64,000 nt of DNA from Brevundimonas sp. UBA4553. Its GTDB lineage: Bacteria > Pseudomonadota > Alphaproteobacteria > Caulobacterales > Caulobacteraceae. Positions 37,950 through 49,051 of this stretch are shown one piece after another (within the stretch, counting starts at the first letter, position 1; each line of letters opens with the position of its first letter). The notes below the pieces were generated by a model, which saw only the letters and a list, made by a program, of their open reading frames with translations, was not told the DNA's origin and did not search any database. Made by a program: the position numbers and the translations under genes. Location of the stretch: contig NZ_DGLD01000010.1 in assembly GCF_002387245.1 (NCBI RefSeq), positions 149,359-213,358 on the forward strand. The letters are read 5' to 3'.

Positions 37950-38360
37950 TCAGGGGCGGGCTTTCAACTCGTCGCGAATTTCCGCCAGCAGGGCTTCCGT
38001 GGGCGTCGGGGCGGCGGGCGCGGCCTCGGCCGGTTGTTCGCGGCGCAGCTTGTTGATGGCCTTGACCACCAGGAAGACCACAAAGGCCACGATCAGGAAC
38101 TGGATCAGGGTGTTGATGAAGGCGCCGTATTGGATAGCCACCTTCTCGACCGCCGTGGTGGCGGGATCCTCGGGCACCAGAACCCATTCCAGCTTGGAGA
38201 AGTCCACCTTGCCCAGCAGCAGGCCGATGGGCGGCATCACCACCTGATCGACCAGGCTGGTGACGATCTTGCCGAACGAGGCGCCGATGATGACCCCGAC
38301 CGCCAGGTCGACGACATTGCCGCGCGCGGCGAACTCACGAAACTCGGTCAGCAGGCTCAT
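37950..38360 (-). CDS. mscL: Large-conductance mechanosensitive channel
   Basis: Homopentameric osmotic release valve. The 136-residue protein begins with the amphipathic [33 protein letters not shown] helix pair, has the periplasmic loop (45-75) and second membrane helix (about 75-95), and a cytoplasmic C-terminal helix. All marks of MscL are visible. It is adjacent to ihfB on the same strand with a 15-bp gap. Confidence 0.96.
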   Translation of the reverse strand: MSLLTEFREFAARGNVVDLAVGVIIGASFGKIVTSLVDQVVMPPIGLLLGKVDFSKLEWVLVPEDPATTAVEKVAIQYGAFINTLIQFLIVAFVVFLVVKAINKLRREQPAEAAPAAPTPTEALLAEIRDELKARP

Positions 38361-38375
38361 TCTTCAGTCTTTCGT

Positions 38376-38666
38376 TCAGGCGTCGCCGGAAGCGTTCAGG
38401 CGCTCGCGAAGTTCCTTGCCGCTCTTGAAAAAGGGCACGGCCTTGGCCGGAACCTCGACCGTGTCGCCGGTGCGGGGGTTGCGCCCCACCCGGGCCGGAC
38501 GGCTGCGCACGGAGAAGGCGCCGAAGCCCCGAAGTTCAACCCGACCGCCGTCCGACAGCGACTCGGTCATCTGACCCAGGATGACGTTGACGACCCGTTC
38601 CACCTCGGCGTGGGTGAGGTGGATGTTCTCGGCCGCCAGCTTCTCGATCAGTTCAGACTTGATCAT
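38376..38666 (-). CDS. ihfB: Integration host factor subunit beta
   Basis: The 96-residue DNA-bending protein has the HU/IHF fold: [38 protein letters not shown] and [20 protein letters not shown] (DNA-binding arms with the conserved RNPxTG). It partners with an alpha subunit coded elsewhere. It follows rpsA with a terminator in between, an order seen in many Proteobacteria. Confidence 0.95.
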   Translation of the reverse strand: MIKSELIEKLAAENIHLTHAEVERVVNVILGQMTESLSDGGRVELRGFGAFSVRSRPARVGRNPRTGDTVEVPAKAVPFFKSGKELRERLNASGDA

Positions 38667-38831
38667 TCAGGCCCCCGCCTGTGGCTGTTTCAGATGCAGT
38701 CGCTTCCGCTCAGGTCCGCACCCTAACCGTCTGACGCCACAGGAATAAAGAGGGCGCATCGGATTAAGAGCGATTCTCAAAGGGGTAGCCTCGCCATTGG
38801 CGCGGGTTCTTGCCCGTCGCGCAAGAAAAAA

Positions 38832-38855
38832 GGCGGCTGGATTGCTCCAGCCGCC
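38832..38855 (-). terminator. Rho-independent terminator of rpsA
   Basis: Stem GGCGGCTGGA (38832-38841) and TCCAGCCGCC (38846-38855), loop TTGC. On the minus strand it is followed by TTTTTTCTTG, 25 bp after the rpsA stop. Confidence 0.9.
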
Positions 38856-38879
38856 CCATTTTCTGGTCGAAGAGGACGA

Positions 38880-40583
<1,704 letters not shown>

Positions 40584-40752
40584 GTAGCTCTGGGGTTATG
40601 GCGCGCGACCGGATGGCCCCGCGCGGGTGGATAAACAGGGAAAGGGAAAGTCAGGTCGTCAGGACGCGAGGCCGGCGCAAGAGGCGCATACAGGAAAAGC
40701 CAGAGCGCCCGCGGAAGCCGAGGTCAGGAGCGTTGGATTTGTCCGCAAGCCC

Positions 40753-41403
40753 CTAGAGACCATGCCGGACGCGCGCCGCCTCGACGATACGGCGGGCCGC
40801 ATCGAAGGCGGCTTCTATACCCAGATCGGTCGTGTCCAGCAAGACCGCGTCGTCAGCCTGGACCATCGGGGCCGAATCCCGGCCCGAATCCCGCGCATCG
40901 CGCCGACGGATGTCCTCCAGCATGTCGGCGAAGGCGATGTCCTGCCCCCGGGCCGTCAACTGCTTCCAGCGCCGCTCGGCGCGGACCTCGGACGTGGCGG
41001 TGATATAAAGCTTGGCGGCGGCGGCGGGCGCGATCACCGTGCCGATGTCGCGCCCGTCCAGAACCGCGCCGCCGGGCTGGGCCGCGAAGTCCTGCTGCAG
41101 CTTCAGCAGAGCGGCGCGCACGCTGGCGTGGCTTGCGACCCGACTCGCCGCCTCGCCCGCATGGCGCTCGGTCAGGCGCGGATTGTCCGACAGGGTCGAA
41201 AGGTCCAGCGCCAGAGCCGCCGCCTCGGCCGCTGCGGCGTCGCCCAGATCCTGCCCCGCGTCCAGCACCGCCAGCCCGACAGCCCGATACAGCAGGCCCG
41301 TATCCAGATGCGGCAGGCCGTAGTGCGTCGCCAGACGCGCAGCAATGGTGCCCTTGCCCGATGCGGCGGGACCGTCGACGGCGATGACGAGCGACTGGGT
41401 CAC
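40753..41403 (-). CDS. cmk: Cytidylate kinase
   Basis: Phosphorylates CMP/dCMP. The 216-residue P-loop kinase begins at GTG with [44 protein letters not shown] (conserved GRDIG) and the [17 protein letters not shown] are present. GTG overlaps the aroA stop in GTGA, so translation is coupled; aroA-cmk-rpsA is a conserved gene order in alphaproteobacteria. Confidence 0.97.
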   Translation of the reverse strand: MTQSLVIAVDGPAASGKGTIAARLATHYGLPHLDTGLLYRAVGLAVLDAGQDLGDAAAAEAAALALDLSTLSDNPRLTERHAGEAASRVASHASVRAALLKLQQDFAAQPGGAVLDGRDIGTVIAPAAAAKLYITATSEVRAERRWKQLTARGQDIAFADMLEDIRRRDARDSGRDSAPMVQADDAVLLDTTDLGIEAAFDAARRIVEAARVRHGL

Positions 41404-42728
41404 GCTGCCCCCTCCGACACCGACGCGCCCAGGCCCTTCATCATAGCGACGAAGCCGGGGAAGCTGGTGGCGATCATTTCCGGGTCCAGCACCGAGACGG
41501 GCTGCTCGGCGGCCAGACCGAGGATCAGGTGGCTCATGGCGATGCGGTGATCATGGGCGGTGGCGACGGTTGCGCCCCCCTTCACCGGACCACCCGTGAC
41601 GATGAAGCCCTCGGCCTCCTCCTCCACCGCGACGCCGCAGGCGCTCAGGCCGGCGACCATCAGGGCGATGCGGTCGCTTTCCTTGACCCGCATCTCGCCG
41701 ATGCCGCGCATGACGGTGCGGCCCTCGGCATAGGCGGCGACCGCCGACAGGATGGGATATTCGTCGATCATCGAGGCGGCGCGGTCTTCCGGCACGACCA
41801 CGCCCTTGAGCGCGGAATAGCGGGCCGTGATGTCGCCCACGTCCTCGCCCCCGCTAATGCGGCGGTTCGAGATGGTCAGGTCGGCGCCCATCTCGATCCA
41901 GGTGTCGAACAGGCCGGTGCGCTGCGGGTTCAACATGACGCCCTCGACCGTCACCTCCGAACCCGGAACGACCAGGGCCGCCGCCAGGGGGAAGGCCGCC
42001 GACGACGGATCGCCCGGCACGGCCACGGCGGTTCCGGTCAGCGTCTGCCCGCCCTGCAGACGAATGCGCCAGCCCTCGCCTTCCTCGCTCACGTCCACCG
42101 TGGCCCCGAAGGCGCGCAGCATCCGCTCGGTGTGGTCGCGGCTCTTTTCCGGTTCGACCACGACGGTCTCGCCCGCCGCGTTCAGTCCGGCCAGCAGGAT
42201 GGCCGACTTGATCTGGGCCGAGGCCACCGTCTGCACATACTCAATGCCGGTCAGACCCCCACCATGCAGGGTCAGGGGCACGCGGTCCTCGGCCGCGTTC
42301 CAGTCGAAGCGCGCGCCCATGTCGGCCAGAGGCCCGGTGACCCGCTTCATCGGCCGCTTCCTCAGCGAGGCGTCGCCGTCGAAGGTCGCGCTCAGGTCAT
42401 AGCCGGCGGCGGCGCCCATCAGCAGCCGCACCCCCGTCCCCGCGTTGCCGCAGTCGATGACCGCGCCCGGCGTCTTGAACCCGCCCGCGCCGGCGACCCG
42501 CCAGCGCCCCTCGTCCAGGCGTTCGACCTGCGCGCCAAAGGCTTCAACAGCCCGCGCCGTGGCCAGGATGTCGTCGCCTTCCAGCAGTCCCTCAATCTCG
42601 GTCACGCCCTCGGCCATGCCGCCGAAGATCAGCGAGCGGTGCGACATTGACTTGTCGCCCGGAGCGCGCACAGCGCCCTTCAACGGCGTGGAAACGGGAC
42701 GCGCAGTCAGGGTCGAAGGGGCAGTCAC
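41400..42728 (-). CDS. aroA: 5-enolpyruvylshikimate-3-phosphate synthase
   Basis: Shikimate pathway enzyme joining PEP to shikimate-3-phosphate, 442 residues starting at GTG. Substrate-site motifs are [16 protein letters not shown] near 25, [14 protein letters not shown] near 90, [12 protein letters not shown], and SRDHTERML near 200; REKVSDRI-type RVKESDRIA is near the end. NAGTGVRL has Ala after Gly as in glyphosate-sensitive-like class arrangements, but class assignment needs alignment. It overlaps cmk by 4 bp. Confidence 0.97.
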   Translation of the reverse strand: MTAPSTLTARPVSTPLKGAVRAPGDKSMSHRSLIFGGMAEGVTEIEGLLEGDDILATARAVEAFGAQVERLDEGRWRVAGAGGFKTPGAVIDCGNAGTGVRLLMGAAAGYDLSATFDGDASLRKRPMKRVTGPLADMGARFDWNAAEDRVPLTLHGGGLTGIEYVQTVASAQIKSAILLAGLNAAGETVVVEPEKSRDHTERMLRAFGATVDVSEEGEGWRIRLQGGQTLTGTAVAVPGDPSSAAFPLAAALVVPGSEVTVEGVMLNPQRTGLFDTWIEMGADLTISNRRISGGEDVGDITARYSALKGVVVPEDRAASMIDEYPILSAVAAYAEGRTVMRGIGEMRVKESDRIALMVAGLSACGVAVEEEAEGFIVTGGPVKGGATVATAHDHRIAMSHLILGLAAEQPVSVLDPEMIATSFPGFVAMMKGLGASVSEGAA

Positions 42729-42857
42729 CTGGCCAAAAACTCCAATTGTTCAGGAAACGCCGCGCTAAGCGGAGAAGAAGGCTTTTGACAGCGGCCCCCT
42801 TGGGTGGCAAGGGAGCCGGCCGAATTCCCGAATTCAACTCCTGCCGAAGGTAATCCC

Positions 42858-43325
42858 GTGGCCAAACCCGAACTGGGCCAAAAGCAGGTCTGCCCGAACT
42901 GCCAGGCCAAATTCTACGACCTGAACCGCCGCCCGGCGCACTGCCCCAAGTGCGACACCGAGTTCGACCCGCTTGAAGAAGCGCTGCGCAACCGCCGCGT
43001 TCGCGGTCGCACCGGCGCCGGCTTTGCGGCGGACGAAGAGGCCGAGGATCAAGTCGCCGACAAGTCGGCCGACAGCGACGACGAGGAAGAGGACACCGAA
43101 GCCTCGACCCCCGAAATCGACGAGGAAGGCCACGAGCCCATCCTGACCCCCGACGACGACGACGATGCTGAACCCAGCGCCGACGACGCCGGCATGGGCT
43201 CCTCCGACGGCGACGACGACGACGCCCTGGGCGACGACGACGATGACTCGGTGCCCTTCATCGAAGACGAGGACGACGACAACCTCGACGACGACATCGT
43301 CAAGCCGTCGCGCGACGACGATTGA
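42858..43325 (+). CDS. TIGR02300 family zinc-ribbon protein with acidic tail
   Basis: The 155-residue protein starts at GTG 42858 after AAGG, giving the family N-terminus VAKPELGQKQVCPNCQAKFYDL. Two CxxC pairs (CPNC, CPKC) form a zinc ribbon in the first 40 residues. From residue 60 on the sequence is acidic, with long Asp/Glu runs. The family is confined mainly to alphaproteobacteria; function is unknown. It lies upstream of the tRNA-Ala genes and is divergent from aroA. Confidence 0.88.
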   Translation: MAKPELGQKQVCPNCQAKFYDLNRRPAHCPKCDTEFDPLEEALRNRRVRGRTGAGFAADEEAEDQVADKSADSDDEEEDTEASTPEIDEEGHEPILTPDDDDDAEPSADDAGMGSSDGDDDDALGDDDDDSVPFIEDEDDDNLDDDIVKPSRDDD

Positions 43326-43371
43326 TACCAAGGGTCGGAAAAATAAGCGGAAAAAAAGTTGTCAGACTGGC

Positions 43372-43399
43372 TTGATCTCTCAAAAGCCCTGACATAGTT
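43372..43399 (+). promoter_or_regulatory. Probable promoter of the tRNA-Ala pair
   Basis: TTGATC (43372-43377), 16-bp spacer and ATAGTT (43394-43399), with a start expected near 43405. The region is AT-rich compared with its surroundings and lies 50-80 bp upstream of the first tRNA. Confidence 0.45.
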
Positions 43400-43408
43400 T
43401 CCGCCCCT

Positions 43409-43435
43409 CGCCGGAGCCCACCTGGGTCTCCGGCG
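43409..43435 (+). other. Leader hairpin upstream of tRNA-Ala 1
   Basis: Arms CGCCGGAG (43409-43416) and CTCCGGCG (43428-43435) enclosing CCCA/TGGG. It starts only a few bases after the predicted start site, so the pre-tRNA leader begins with a strong stem. Confidence 0.5.
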
Positions 43436-43453
43436 GGACCGACCGAAAGGTTC

Positions 43454-43529
<76 letters not shown>

Positions 43530-43530
43530 T

Positions 43531-43562
43531 CGAAGGCCCTGCGGAACGCCGCGGGGCCTTCG
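43531..43562 (+). terminator. Hairpin after tRNA-Ala copy 1
   Basis: Arms CGAAGGCCC (43531-43539) and GGGCCTTCG (43554-43562) with an inner GCGG/CCGC stem. It follows the CCA end directly. A T-tract is almost absent (TCC), so it may act in 3'-end processing or as a weak terminator. Confidence 0.6.
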
Positions 43563-43613
43563 TCCTATCTGCCCCGGTTCGCCGGAGCTCACACATACCT
43601 CGCCGCAAGGCTT

Positions 43614-43689
<76 letters not shown>

Positions 43690-43690
43690 T

Positions 43691-43724
43691 CAAAGGCCTC
43701 GCGGGACCGCCCGCGGGGCCTTTG
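43691..43724 (+). terminator. Hairpin after tRNA-Ala copy 2
   Basis: Stem CAAAGGCC (43691-43698) / GGCCTTTG (43717-43724) with inner CGCGGG/CCCGCG. The terminal TTTG and AT-rich stem base make it a better terminator than the hairpin after copy 1. Confidence 0.65.
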
Positions 43725-43740
43725 TCCTGTCTGGGCCCGC

Positions 43741-43953
43741 TCAGTCTTCTTCCATGGCCTCGAACATCGCCTCCGCCTCGTCGAAGGTATCGTAGGCGAG
43801 TTGCTCGGGCGGACGGGCGATCACGAACCAGGTCATCGAGCGTCCGTCGCCCGTGTCCACGGTCTGCTGCCAGAAGCTGCGGTCGGTCCGGGTCTGGAGC
43901 AGCGCCCACTCCCCTTCGCCCTTCGGCGGATCGGGCTGCAATCGCCTGTCCAT
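43741..43953 (-). CDS. Hypothetical protein (70 aa)
   Basis: Not recognised. Start ATG 43953 has AGGAGGG 9 bp upstream, a strong ribosome binding site, which is the main support. The 70-residue protein begins MDRRLQPDPPKGEGEW, is Trp-containing, has DGRSMTWFVIARPPEQ and ends in an acidic segment (TFDEAEAMFEAMEED). No membrane helix. A longer frame to 43995 lacks a binding site and is rejected. It lies between tRNA-Ala copy 2 and the oxygenase gene on the opposite strand. Confidence 0.65.
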   Translation of the reverse strand: MDRRLQPDPPKGEGEWALLQTRTDRSFWQQTVDTGDGRSMTWFVIARPPEQLAYDTFDEAEAMFEAMEED

Positions 43954-44106
43954 CTGTCGTTCCCTCCTGGCTGAAAGACGACACCACAACAGCAACGCTC
44001 GAGAGTCAAAGATTGAAGCGCGATCCGAAAGGGCGCCGGACTGCCAATTTGTTCCGGCAAGGCGTATGGAAACCGCCAGATCACCCCATCAGAGGCCTAT
44101 TCGCCC

Positions 44107-45102
44107 GTGAGTTCATCGCCGCCCCCTTCCGCCTTGGCCGCCTCCTCCGCAGAGGACAAGACCAGGACCCGCGCCATCGTCCCCGTGTCGATGCAGGGTT
44201 ATGACGCCGACTTCCAGGCCTTCGCCGACGCCCTCGGGGCCTCTTTCTCGCGCTACGGCTTCGCCGTGATCGCCGACCATGGCCTGGACCAGCCGACGAT
44301 CGACGCCGCCATCGCCGACGCCAAGGCCTTCTTCGCCCTGCCCGAGGATGTGAAGCGTCAGTATCATCAGCCTGGCACCGGCGGCGCGCGCGGCCTGACC
44401 CCCTTCGGCGTTGAAGCCGCCAAGGGCGCAGCATCCGTGGACCTCAAGGAGTTCTGGCACGTCGGCCGCGAACTGCCTGCGGACCACCCCTATCGCAAAT
44501 ACATGCGCGACAACGTCTGGCCGACCGAGATCGAGGGCTTCCAGCCCCACCTCTACGGCATGTTCGACGCCCTGGACCAACTGGGTCGCAAGATCCTCAG
44601 GGCCATCGCCCGCTACATGCAGCTGGGCGACGACTATTTCGAAGACAAGGTCGAACTGGGCAACAGCGTCCTGCGCATGTTGCACTATCCGCCCGTTCCT
44701 GCCGATGCGCCCGGCGTCCGCGCCGGCGCCCATGAGGACATCAACGTCATCACCCTCCTGCTGGGCGCCGAAGAGGCCGGCCTTCAGCTGAAGGACGCCG
44801 ACGGCGAATGGCTGGACATCGCTCCGCCGCCGGGCGCTCTGGTGGTCAACATCGGCGACATGCTGCAACGTCTGACCAACCACGTCCTGCCGTCGACGAC
44901 CCACCGCGTGGTCAATCCGGCCCCCGAGCGTCGCGGCTTCGCCCGCTACTCGACGCCCTTCTTCCTGCACTTCAACCCGGACTTCCCGATCGAGACCCTG
45001 CCCTCGACCATCACGCCGGAAAACCCCGACCGCTATGCGGGCAAGACCATCCTGGCCGAGGACTTCCTGATGGAGCGCCTCAAGGAAATCCGCCTGATCT
45101 GA
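44107..45102 (+). CDS. Isopenicillin N synthase-like 2-oxoglutarate/Fe(II) oxygenase
   Basis: A 331-residue non-heme iron oxygenase. N-terminal DIOX_N part is FSRYGFAVIADHGLD (47-61); the 2-His-1-carboxylate site is His209 and Asp211 (AGAHEDINVITLLL) with His266 (STTHRVVN), and Arg280 plus Ser282 (RYS) bind the 2-oxoglutarate or substrate carboxylate. The start at GTG 44107 follows no obvious binding site. Substrate unknown; the family includes hydroxylases and desaturases. Confidence 0.9.
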   Translation: MSSSPPPSALAASSAEDKTRTRAIVPVSMQGYDADFQAFADALGASFSRYGFAVIADHGLDQPTIDAAIADAKAFFALPEDVKRQYHQPGTGGARGLTPFGVEAAKGAASVDLKEFWHVGRELPADHPYRKYMRDNVWPTEIEGFQPHLYGMFDALDQLGRKILRAIARYMQLGDDYFEDKVELGNSVLRMLHYPPVPADAPGVRAGAHEDINVITLLLGAEEAGLQLKDADGEWLDIAPPPGALVVNIGDMLQRLTNHVLPSTTHRVVNPAPERRGFARYSTPFFLHFNPDFPIETLPSTITPENPDRYAGKTILAEDFLMERLKEIRLI

Positions 45103-45127
45103 CAGATCGGCGCATCGCCCAACGAAG

Positions 45128-45157
45128 AAGGGCCGGCGGAGCGATCCGCCGGCCCTT
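45128..45157. terminator. Terminator between oxygenase and TadG-like genes
   Basis: Arms AAGGGCCGGCGGA (45128-45140) and TCCGCCGGCCCTT (45145-45157), loop GCGA, followed by TTTG. On the minus strand it reads into CTTCTTC, so it mainly serves the oxygenase gene and perhaps both convergent genes. Confidence 0.85.
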
Positions 45158-45178
45158 TTTGTTGTTGGCCCCGCTGCG

Positions 45179-47149
45179 TCAGCGCGCGATGCGCAGGCGG
45201 GTGATGTCGCGACCGATGGACTTGAAGGCCTCCTTCAGGTCCGTGCCGCTGGCCGCCTTGAAGAAATGGGTGGTCTTGCTGGTCGCGCACTCCTCCAGCA
45301 TCTCCAGCGCGGTGTCGATGCCGGCGCCGCCCGTGCCGGTCCCCAGGTCAAATCCGACCGTATAGACAACCACGCCCTGGGCCTTCATCGCCCGGCACAG
45401 GTCCAGGGACTGCTGAAACGGGTGCCCGTTGGTGGCGTTCTGGTTGATGTGGCTGTCCGCGCTGCCGCTGCCGGAGCCCGCATCCGCTGCGATGACGCCC
45501 GCACGGAAGGGCGTGTTGAACTCACCGTCCGTCATGAGGATCGCCACCTTCAGGGTCTTGCTGGGATCATAGGCGGCCGGCCGACTGTTGGAGCCCCACA
45601 GGGTGCCGAAGTTCGGCGAGATCATGTACCAGGCCCAGCCGATGCCGATCTGACCGGCGGTGGAGCCGCCCGCCTGCAGCTTGTCGATCTCCTTGCCCAG
45701 ATTGACCCGGCTGCTGGACAGCGGCGTGATGGCCACGCTGGGGCAGGGGTTGCTGTCGTCCAGATAGGCGCGGCCCACATAGGCGCCGACGCTCGGAGAG
45801 GAGTCGGTATAGGCCTGCCCCCCCGTTCGCTCGCTCACGCAGGTGCTTGACCCCAGCACAGCCACCATGCCGGACGCGGCGGGATAGGCGCGCCATTGGC
45901 CGCCGTCGCGACCATTGAACAGCTTGCCGCCGCTGGAATAGGTGACGCCGCCCTTGGTCGTATCGACCAGACCCAGGCTGCGGGACGTGTCGAGGATGAC
46001 CTGGCTTCCACTCTGGCTGGCCACGCGATAGCCGCCGTTGCTCAGCTGCGACAGGCCGCCCATGTCCGCCAGTCGCACATAGTCGTTGGCGACCAGCCCA
46101 TGTCCCGAAACCGTCAGCGTCAGACCGCAATCGGTCCTGACGCACTTGGCCACGTATCCAGAGCCGGAGAAGGAGTTGTAGCCCGTGGTGTTGAGGTAGT
46201 TCGACGTCGCATTGCCGTTGCTGTCCAAGAGACGCAGCTGGAACTGGCTGCTGGACGTCCTCACGACCTGATAGGGCACGCCGTTGACGGCGGCCATGTT
46301 GTCGATGTTCCACATCACCACGCGGTCGCCGTTGACGAACCCGTGGCTGGACGCCGTCACCGTGGCCGCGCTGTTCCGGTTCACCGCCGACACCGTGCGG
46401 ATCGTGCCGCTGATCCAGCTGGCTGCGCTCACCGACTTGGACGTGGTGTCGAGCGATCCGCGCACGGTGTCCGCCACGCCGCCGACATTGACCCCGGCGG
46501 CATAGGGCACCAGGGCCACCTTAGAATAGAAGGGCGACTGCTGATCCTGGACCACCAGATCGATCAGTTCCTTGGCCGCCGCCTTCAGGTCCTGGATCTT
46601 GGACGTCGGCGGGCAGTTCTTGTTGCAGTTGTCCATGGACCCGGTGATGTCCAGGGCCATCGCCACCTCGACGTCGCGTGAGGCGCGCAGCACTTCGGAA
46701 TGGCTGCCCACGGGCAGATAGTCGTCCAGAAGCTTGCCGTAGGGCGGCAGGACGATGTTGGCGACGATGACCTTCACGTTCACGCGCGCGTCGGCGACGA
46801 TGGTGTTGCCCTGCAGCTTGAAGCTGGCGGTGTCGCCCGACTGGTCCTTGAAATAGGCGGGCATGTTGGCCTTCAGCGCCGCCAGACCGATGCGGTCCAG
46901 ATTGACGTCGTCGGTGTATTTGGAGCGGGCGGCGGCCAAGGCGGCGGCGTCCAGCGCATCCTGCAGATTGGCCTTCACCTTGGACGCCTGGTGGATGTCG
47001 ATCGCGCCCAGCGAGATCATCATCAGCGCCGGCAGGGCCAGGGCGAACATCATCGCGACGTTGCCGCGCCGGCCGGCGACGAAGCGCGCTGCAAAGCGTC
47101 GGGCGGCGCGCGCCAGCCGGTCCAGTTCACCCATGACGCCGTGCTTCAC
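45179..47149 (-). CDS. TadG-like pilus assembly protein with VWA domain
   Basis: A 656-residue protein with one N-terminal membrane helix (about 29-52, GNVAMMFALALPALMMISLGAI) preceded by a basic cytoplasmic segment, as in TadE/TadG pseudopilin-like proteins. A VWA domain begins near 160 with MIDAS ALDITGSMDNC (Asp167, SxS altered to TGSM). The central 225-420 region is beta-rich with cysteines. It probably faces the periplasm and belongs to Flp-pilus function, although no tad genes are adjacent. Confidence 0.85.
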   Translation of the reverse strand: MKHGVMGELDRLARAARRFAARFVAGRRGNVAMMFALALPALMMISLGAIDIHQASKVKANLQDALDAAALAAARSKYTDDVNLDRIGLAALKANMPAYFKDQSGDTASFKLQGNTIVADARVNVKVIVANIVLPPYGKLLDDYLPVGSHSEVLRASRDVEVAMALDITGSMDNCNKNCPPTSKIQDLKAAAKELIDLVVQDQQSPFYSKVALVPYAAGVNVGGVADTVRGSLDTTSKSVSAASWISGTIRTVSAVNRNSAATVTASSHGFVNGDRVVMWNIDNMAAVNGVPYQVVRTSSSQFQLRLLDSNGNATSNYLNTTGYNSFSGSGYVAKCVRTDCGLTLTVSGHGLVANDYVRLADMGGLSQLSNGGYRVASQSGSQVILDTSRSLGLVDTTKGGVTYSSGGKLFNGRDGGQWRAYPAASGMVAVLGSSTCVSERTGGQAYTDSSPSVGAYVGRAYLDDSNPCPSVAITPLSSSRVNLGKEIDKLQAGGSTAGQIGIGWAWYMISPNFGTLWGSNSRPAAYDPSKTLKVAILMTDGEFNTPFRAGVIAADAGSGSGSADSHINQNATNGHPFQQSLDLCRAMKAQGVVVYTVGFDLGTGTGGAGIDTALEMLEECATSKTTHFFKAASGTDLKEAFKSIGRDITRLRIAR

Positions 47150-47251
47150 CGTTCCAACCCCAGCATTCCTCAGCGGACGCAGGCCCGCACTCTGGAAGAA
47201 GGTGACGCGGTTCGGTTAAGGCTTGGGCCTACGGCAAGGGTTAACGCCGTC

Positions 47252-47956
47252 TTAGCGGTCGACGCAGGCGTCCAGCCCGGCTTCGCGCACCGTGCCCATG
47301 GCGGCCTGGATACGGCTGGCCCGGCGGCGGACATAGGGGCCGGGCGAGGCCGCCTTGTAACGCCGCGGGCTGGGCAGGATGGCGGCCAGGCGGGCGGCTT
47401 CGCGCGCGGTCAGATTCTCGGCGCTCTTGTCGAACCAGTGCCGCGAGGCGGCCTCGGCGCCATAGACGCCCGGCGCCCACTCGGCGACGTTCAGATACAT
47501 CTCCATGATCCGGCGCTTGCCCCAGATCCCTTCGATCAGACCGGTGTAGCCGACCTCCAACCCCTTCCGCACCCAGTCGCGGCCGGGCCAGAGGAAGACG
47601 TTCTTGGCGGTCTGCTGGCTGATGGTCGAGGCGCCCCGCCGCTTGTCCGAGCCGCGTTGCTCGGCCCGTTCATTGGCCTCCATCGCCTTCTGGATGGCCT
47701 CGACGTCGAAGCCGTGGTGCTGACAGAAGCGGGCGTCCTCGGCGGCGATCACCGCCTCGACCAGGCGCGGCGAGATGCGGTCCAGCGAGCGCCAGCGATA
47801 GTCCATGCCGTGACCGGCGACCGCCTGCTTGACCATCAGGATGGTGAACAGCGGCGGCACGAAGCGGTGCAGCACCACCCCGCCGACCGGGATCAGGGCC
47901 AGGATCAGCAGCAGGGTCAGCAGCGGGCGCCGCTTGCGGGTCTTCGCACGGGTCAT
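47252..47956 (-). CDS. mtgA: Monofunctional peptidoglycan glycosyltransferase
   Basis: GT51 enzyme that polymerises lipid II. The 234-residue protein has a membrane anchor at 12-33 and the catalytic motif AVIAAEDARFCQHHGFD, with the catalytic Glu73 in AAED, then GASTISQQTAKNVFLWPGR and KRRIMEMYLNVAEWAPG (the second catalytic Glu region). No transpeptidase domain is present. It sits between TadG and a WD40 protein on the minus strand. Confidence 0.95.
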   Translation of the reverse strand: MTRAKTRKRRPLLTLLLILALIPVGGVVLHRFVPPLFTILMVKQAVAGHGMDYRWRSLDRISPRLVEAVIAAEDARFCQHHGFDVEAIQKAMEANERAEQRGSDKRRGASTISQQTAKNVFLWPGRDWVRKGLEVGYTGLIEGIWGKRRIMEMYLNVAEWAPGVYGAEAASRHWFDKSAENLTAREAARLAAILPSPRRYKAASPGPYVRRRASRIQAAMGTVREAGLDACVDR

Positions 47957-47998
47957 GCCGTCATCCTGCCGGGCTCAAGCGTCAGCGCAAGCGCGATC

Positions 47999-48964
47999 TC
48001 AGAGCGAGACCACGCCAGCCTGGCCGTCCTCGTCGGCCCAGGCGATGCGGGCCGAACCCGCGCTCATGGCCAGGGCGACGATGGGCGCGCCCTTGTCCTT
48101 CTTGACGAAGTCCAGCCCCTGCCCCGCCGGATCGGCCCACCAGACGCGGCCGTCTTCGAGACCCGCGGCCAGACGCCCATGCTGTTCGGCGGCGGCGACG
48201 TGGGCGATCAGGGTCGTCTCGTCAAAGCCGATCTCGGTCGCCTCGCGCCCCATCGGGCCATTGGCGCCGATGAAGGGCCACAGCACCACGCCCTGCGCGC
48301 CCGAGGTCGCCAGCAGCTGTCCCTTGGCCATGAAGGCGAAGCTCTTCACCTTGGACGGATAGCCGCCCATGCGCATGTTCTTCTGATCCTTCATGCGCCA
48401 GCCGTGCAGTTGCGCGTCCTGCATCGAGGTGACGACGAAGGCGCCGTCGGGCGAGAAGGCCACCGCCAGGTGCGATCCGGCCCAGGCCAGCTTGGTCGGC
48501 TGCTGCTGCTCGATGCGCGCGTACCAAAGCCAGGCCCCGCCATAGGTGGCGGTGGCGATGCGCCGCCCCTTGGGATCGAAGGCCACGCCCGAGACGGTGC
48601 GCTCGTGCTGGAAGTCGCGTCGGAAGGCGACATCCTTGACGTCGATCACCGAAAGGGTGCGCCCCGCCGAAAAGGCGATCAGGCCCGAGGCTGGCGAGGC
48701 GGCGATGGAATCGATCCATTGGCCTTTCGACGTCGCCAGCAGGACAGCTTCGCCCTCTCGGCTCCACACCACCTTGCCGTCGTCGCCTCCGGTGACGACC
48801 CCTTCGCCCGAGGGGTGAACGGCGGCGCACAGGATGGCCCCGTCATGGACCTCGCTACGGGCGCCGTTCTCGAACCGGACCGAGCCGTCGCCCAGGGCGA
48901 AGATCGCGCCCGTCTTGTCGAACAGGGCGGCGGTGACCTGGGCGTCGAAGGAGAAGGTCGGCAT
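47999..48964 (-). CDS. WD40 repeat protein
   Basis: A 321-residue predicted beta-propeller with about six weak WD40-type repeats (for example GDGSVRFENGARSEVHDGAILCAAVHPSG, VTGGDDGKVVWSREGEAVL; key ends are GH-like HD/DG turns and WS/W pairs). No signal peptide. It may be a scaffolding protein; an N-terminal GW-type domain is not seen. The family is unassigned. It is in a minus-strand run with mtgA. Confidence 0.75.
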   Translation of the reverse strand: MPTFSFDAQVTAALFDKTGAIFALGDGSVRFENGARSEVHDGAILCAAVHPSGEGVVTGGDDGKVVWSREGEAVLLATSKGQWIDSIAASPASGLIAFSAGRTLSVIDVKDVAFRRDFQHERTVSGVAFDPKGRRIATATYGGAWLWYARIEQQQPTKLAWAGSHLAVAFSPDGAFVVTSMQDAQLHGWRMKDQKNMRMGGYPSKVKSFAFMAKGQLLATSGAQGVVLWPFIGANGPMGREATEIGFDETTLIAHVAAAEQHGRLAAGLEDGRVWWADPAGQGLDFVKKDKGAPIVALAMSAGSARIAWADEDGQAGVVSL

Positions 48965-49051
48965 GGCGGCTCACGCAAGGCAGAAAAAGTCAGACGCGCC
49001 TCATAGCCTCCCGCGTCGCGTCTGTCGCGCATCGGGCCTATAGACCAGCCC

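Noticed and set aside
46700..49006. 768-codon plus-strand open frame over TadG, mtgA and WD40 genes
   Set aside because: Antisense to three recognisable proteins, and its composition (Gln, Gly, His, Arg) is that of a GC-driven shadow.
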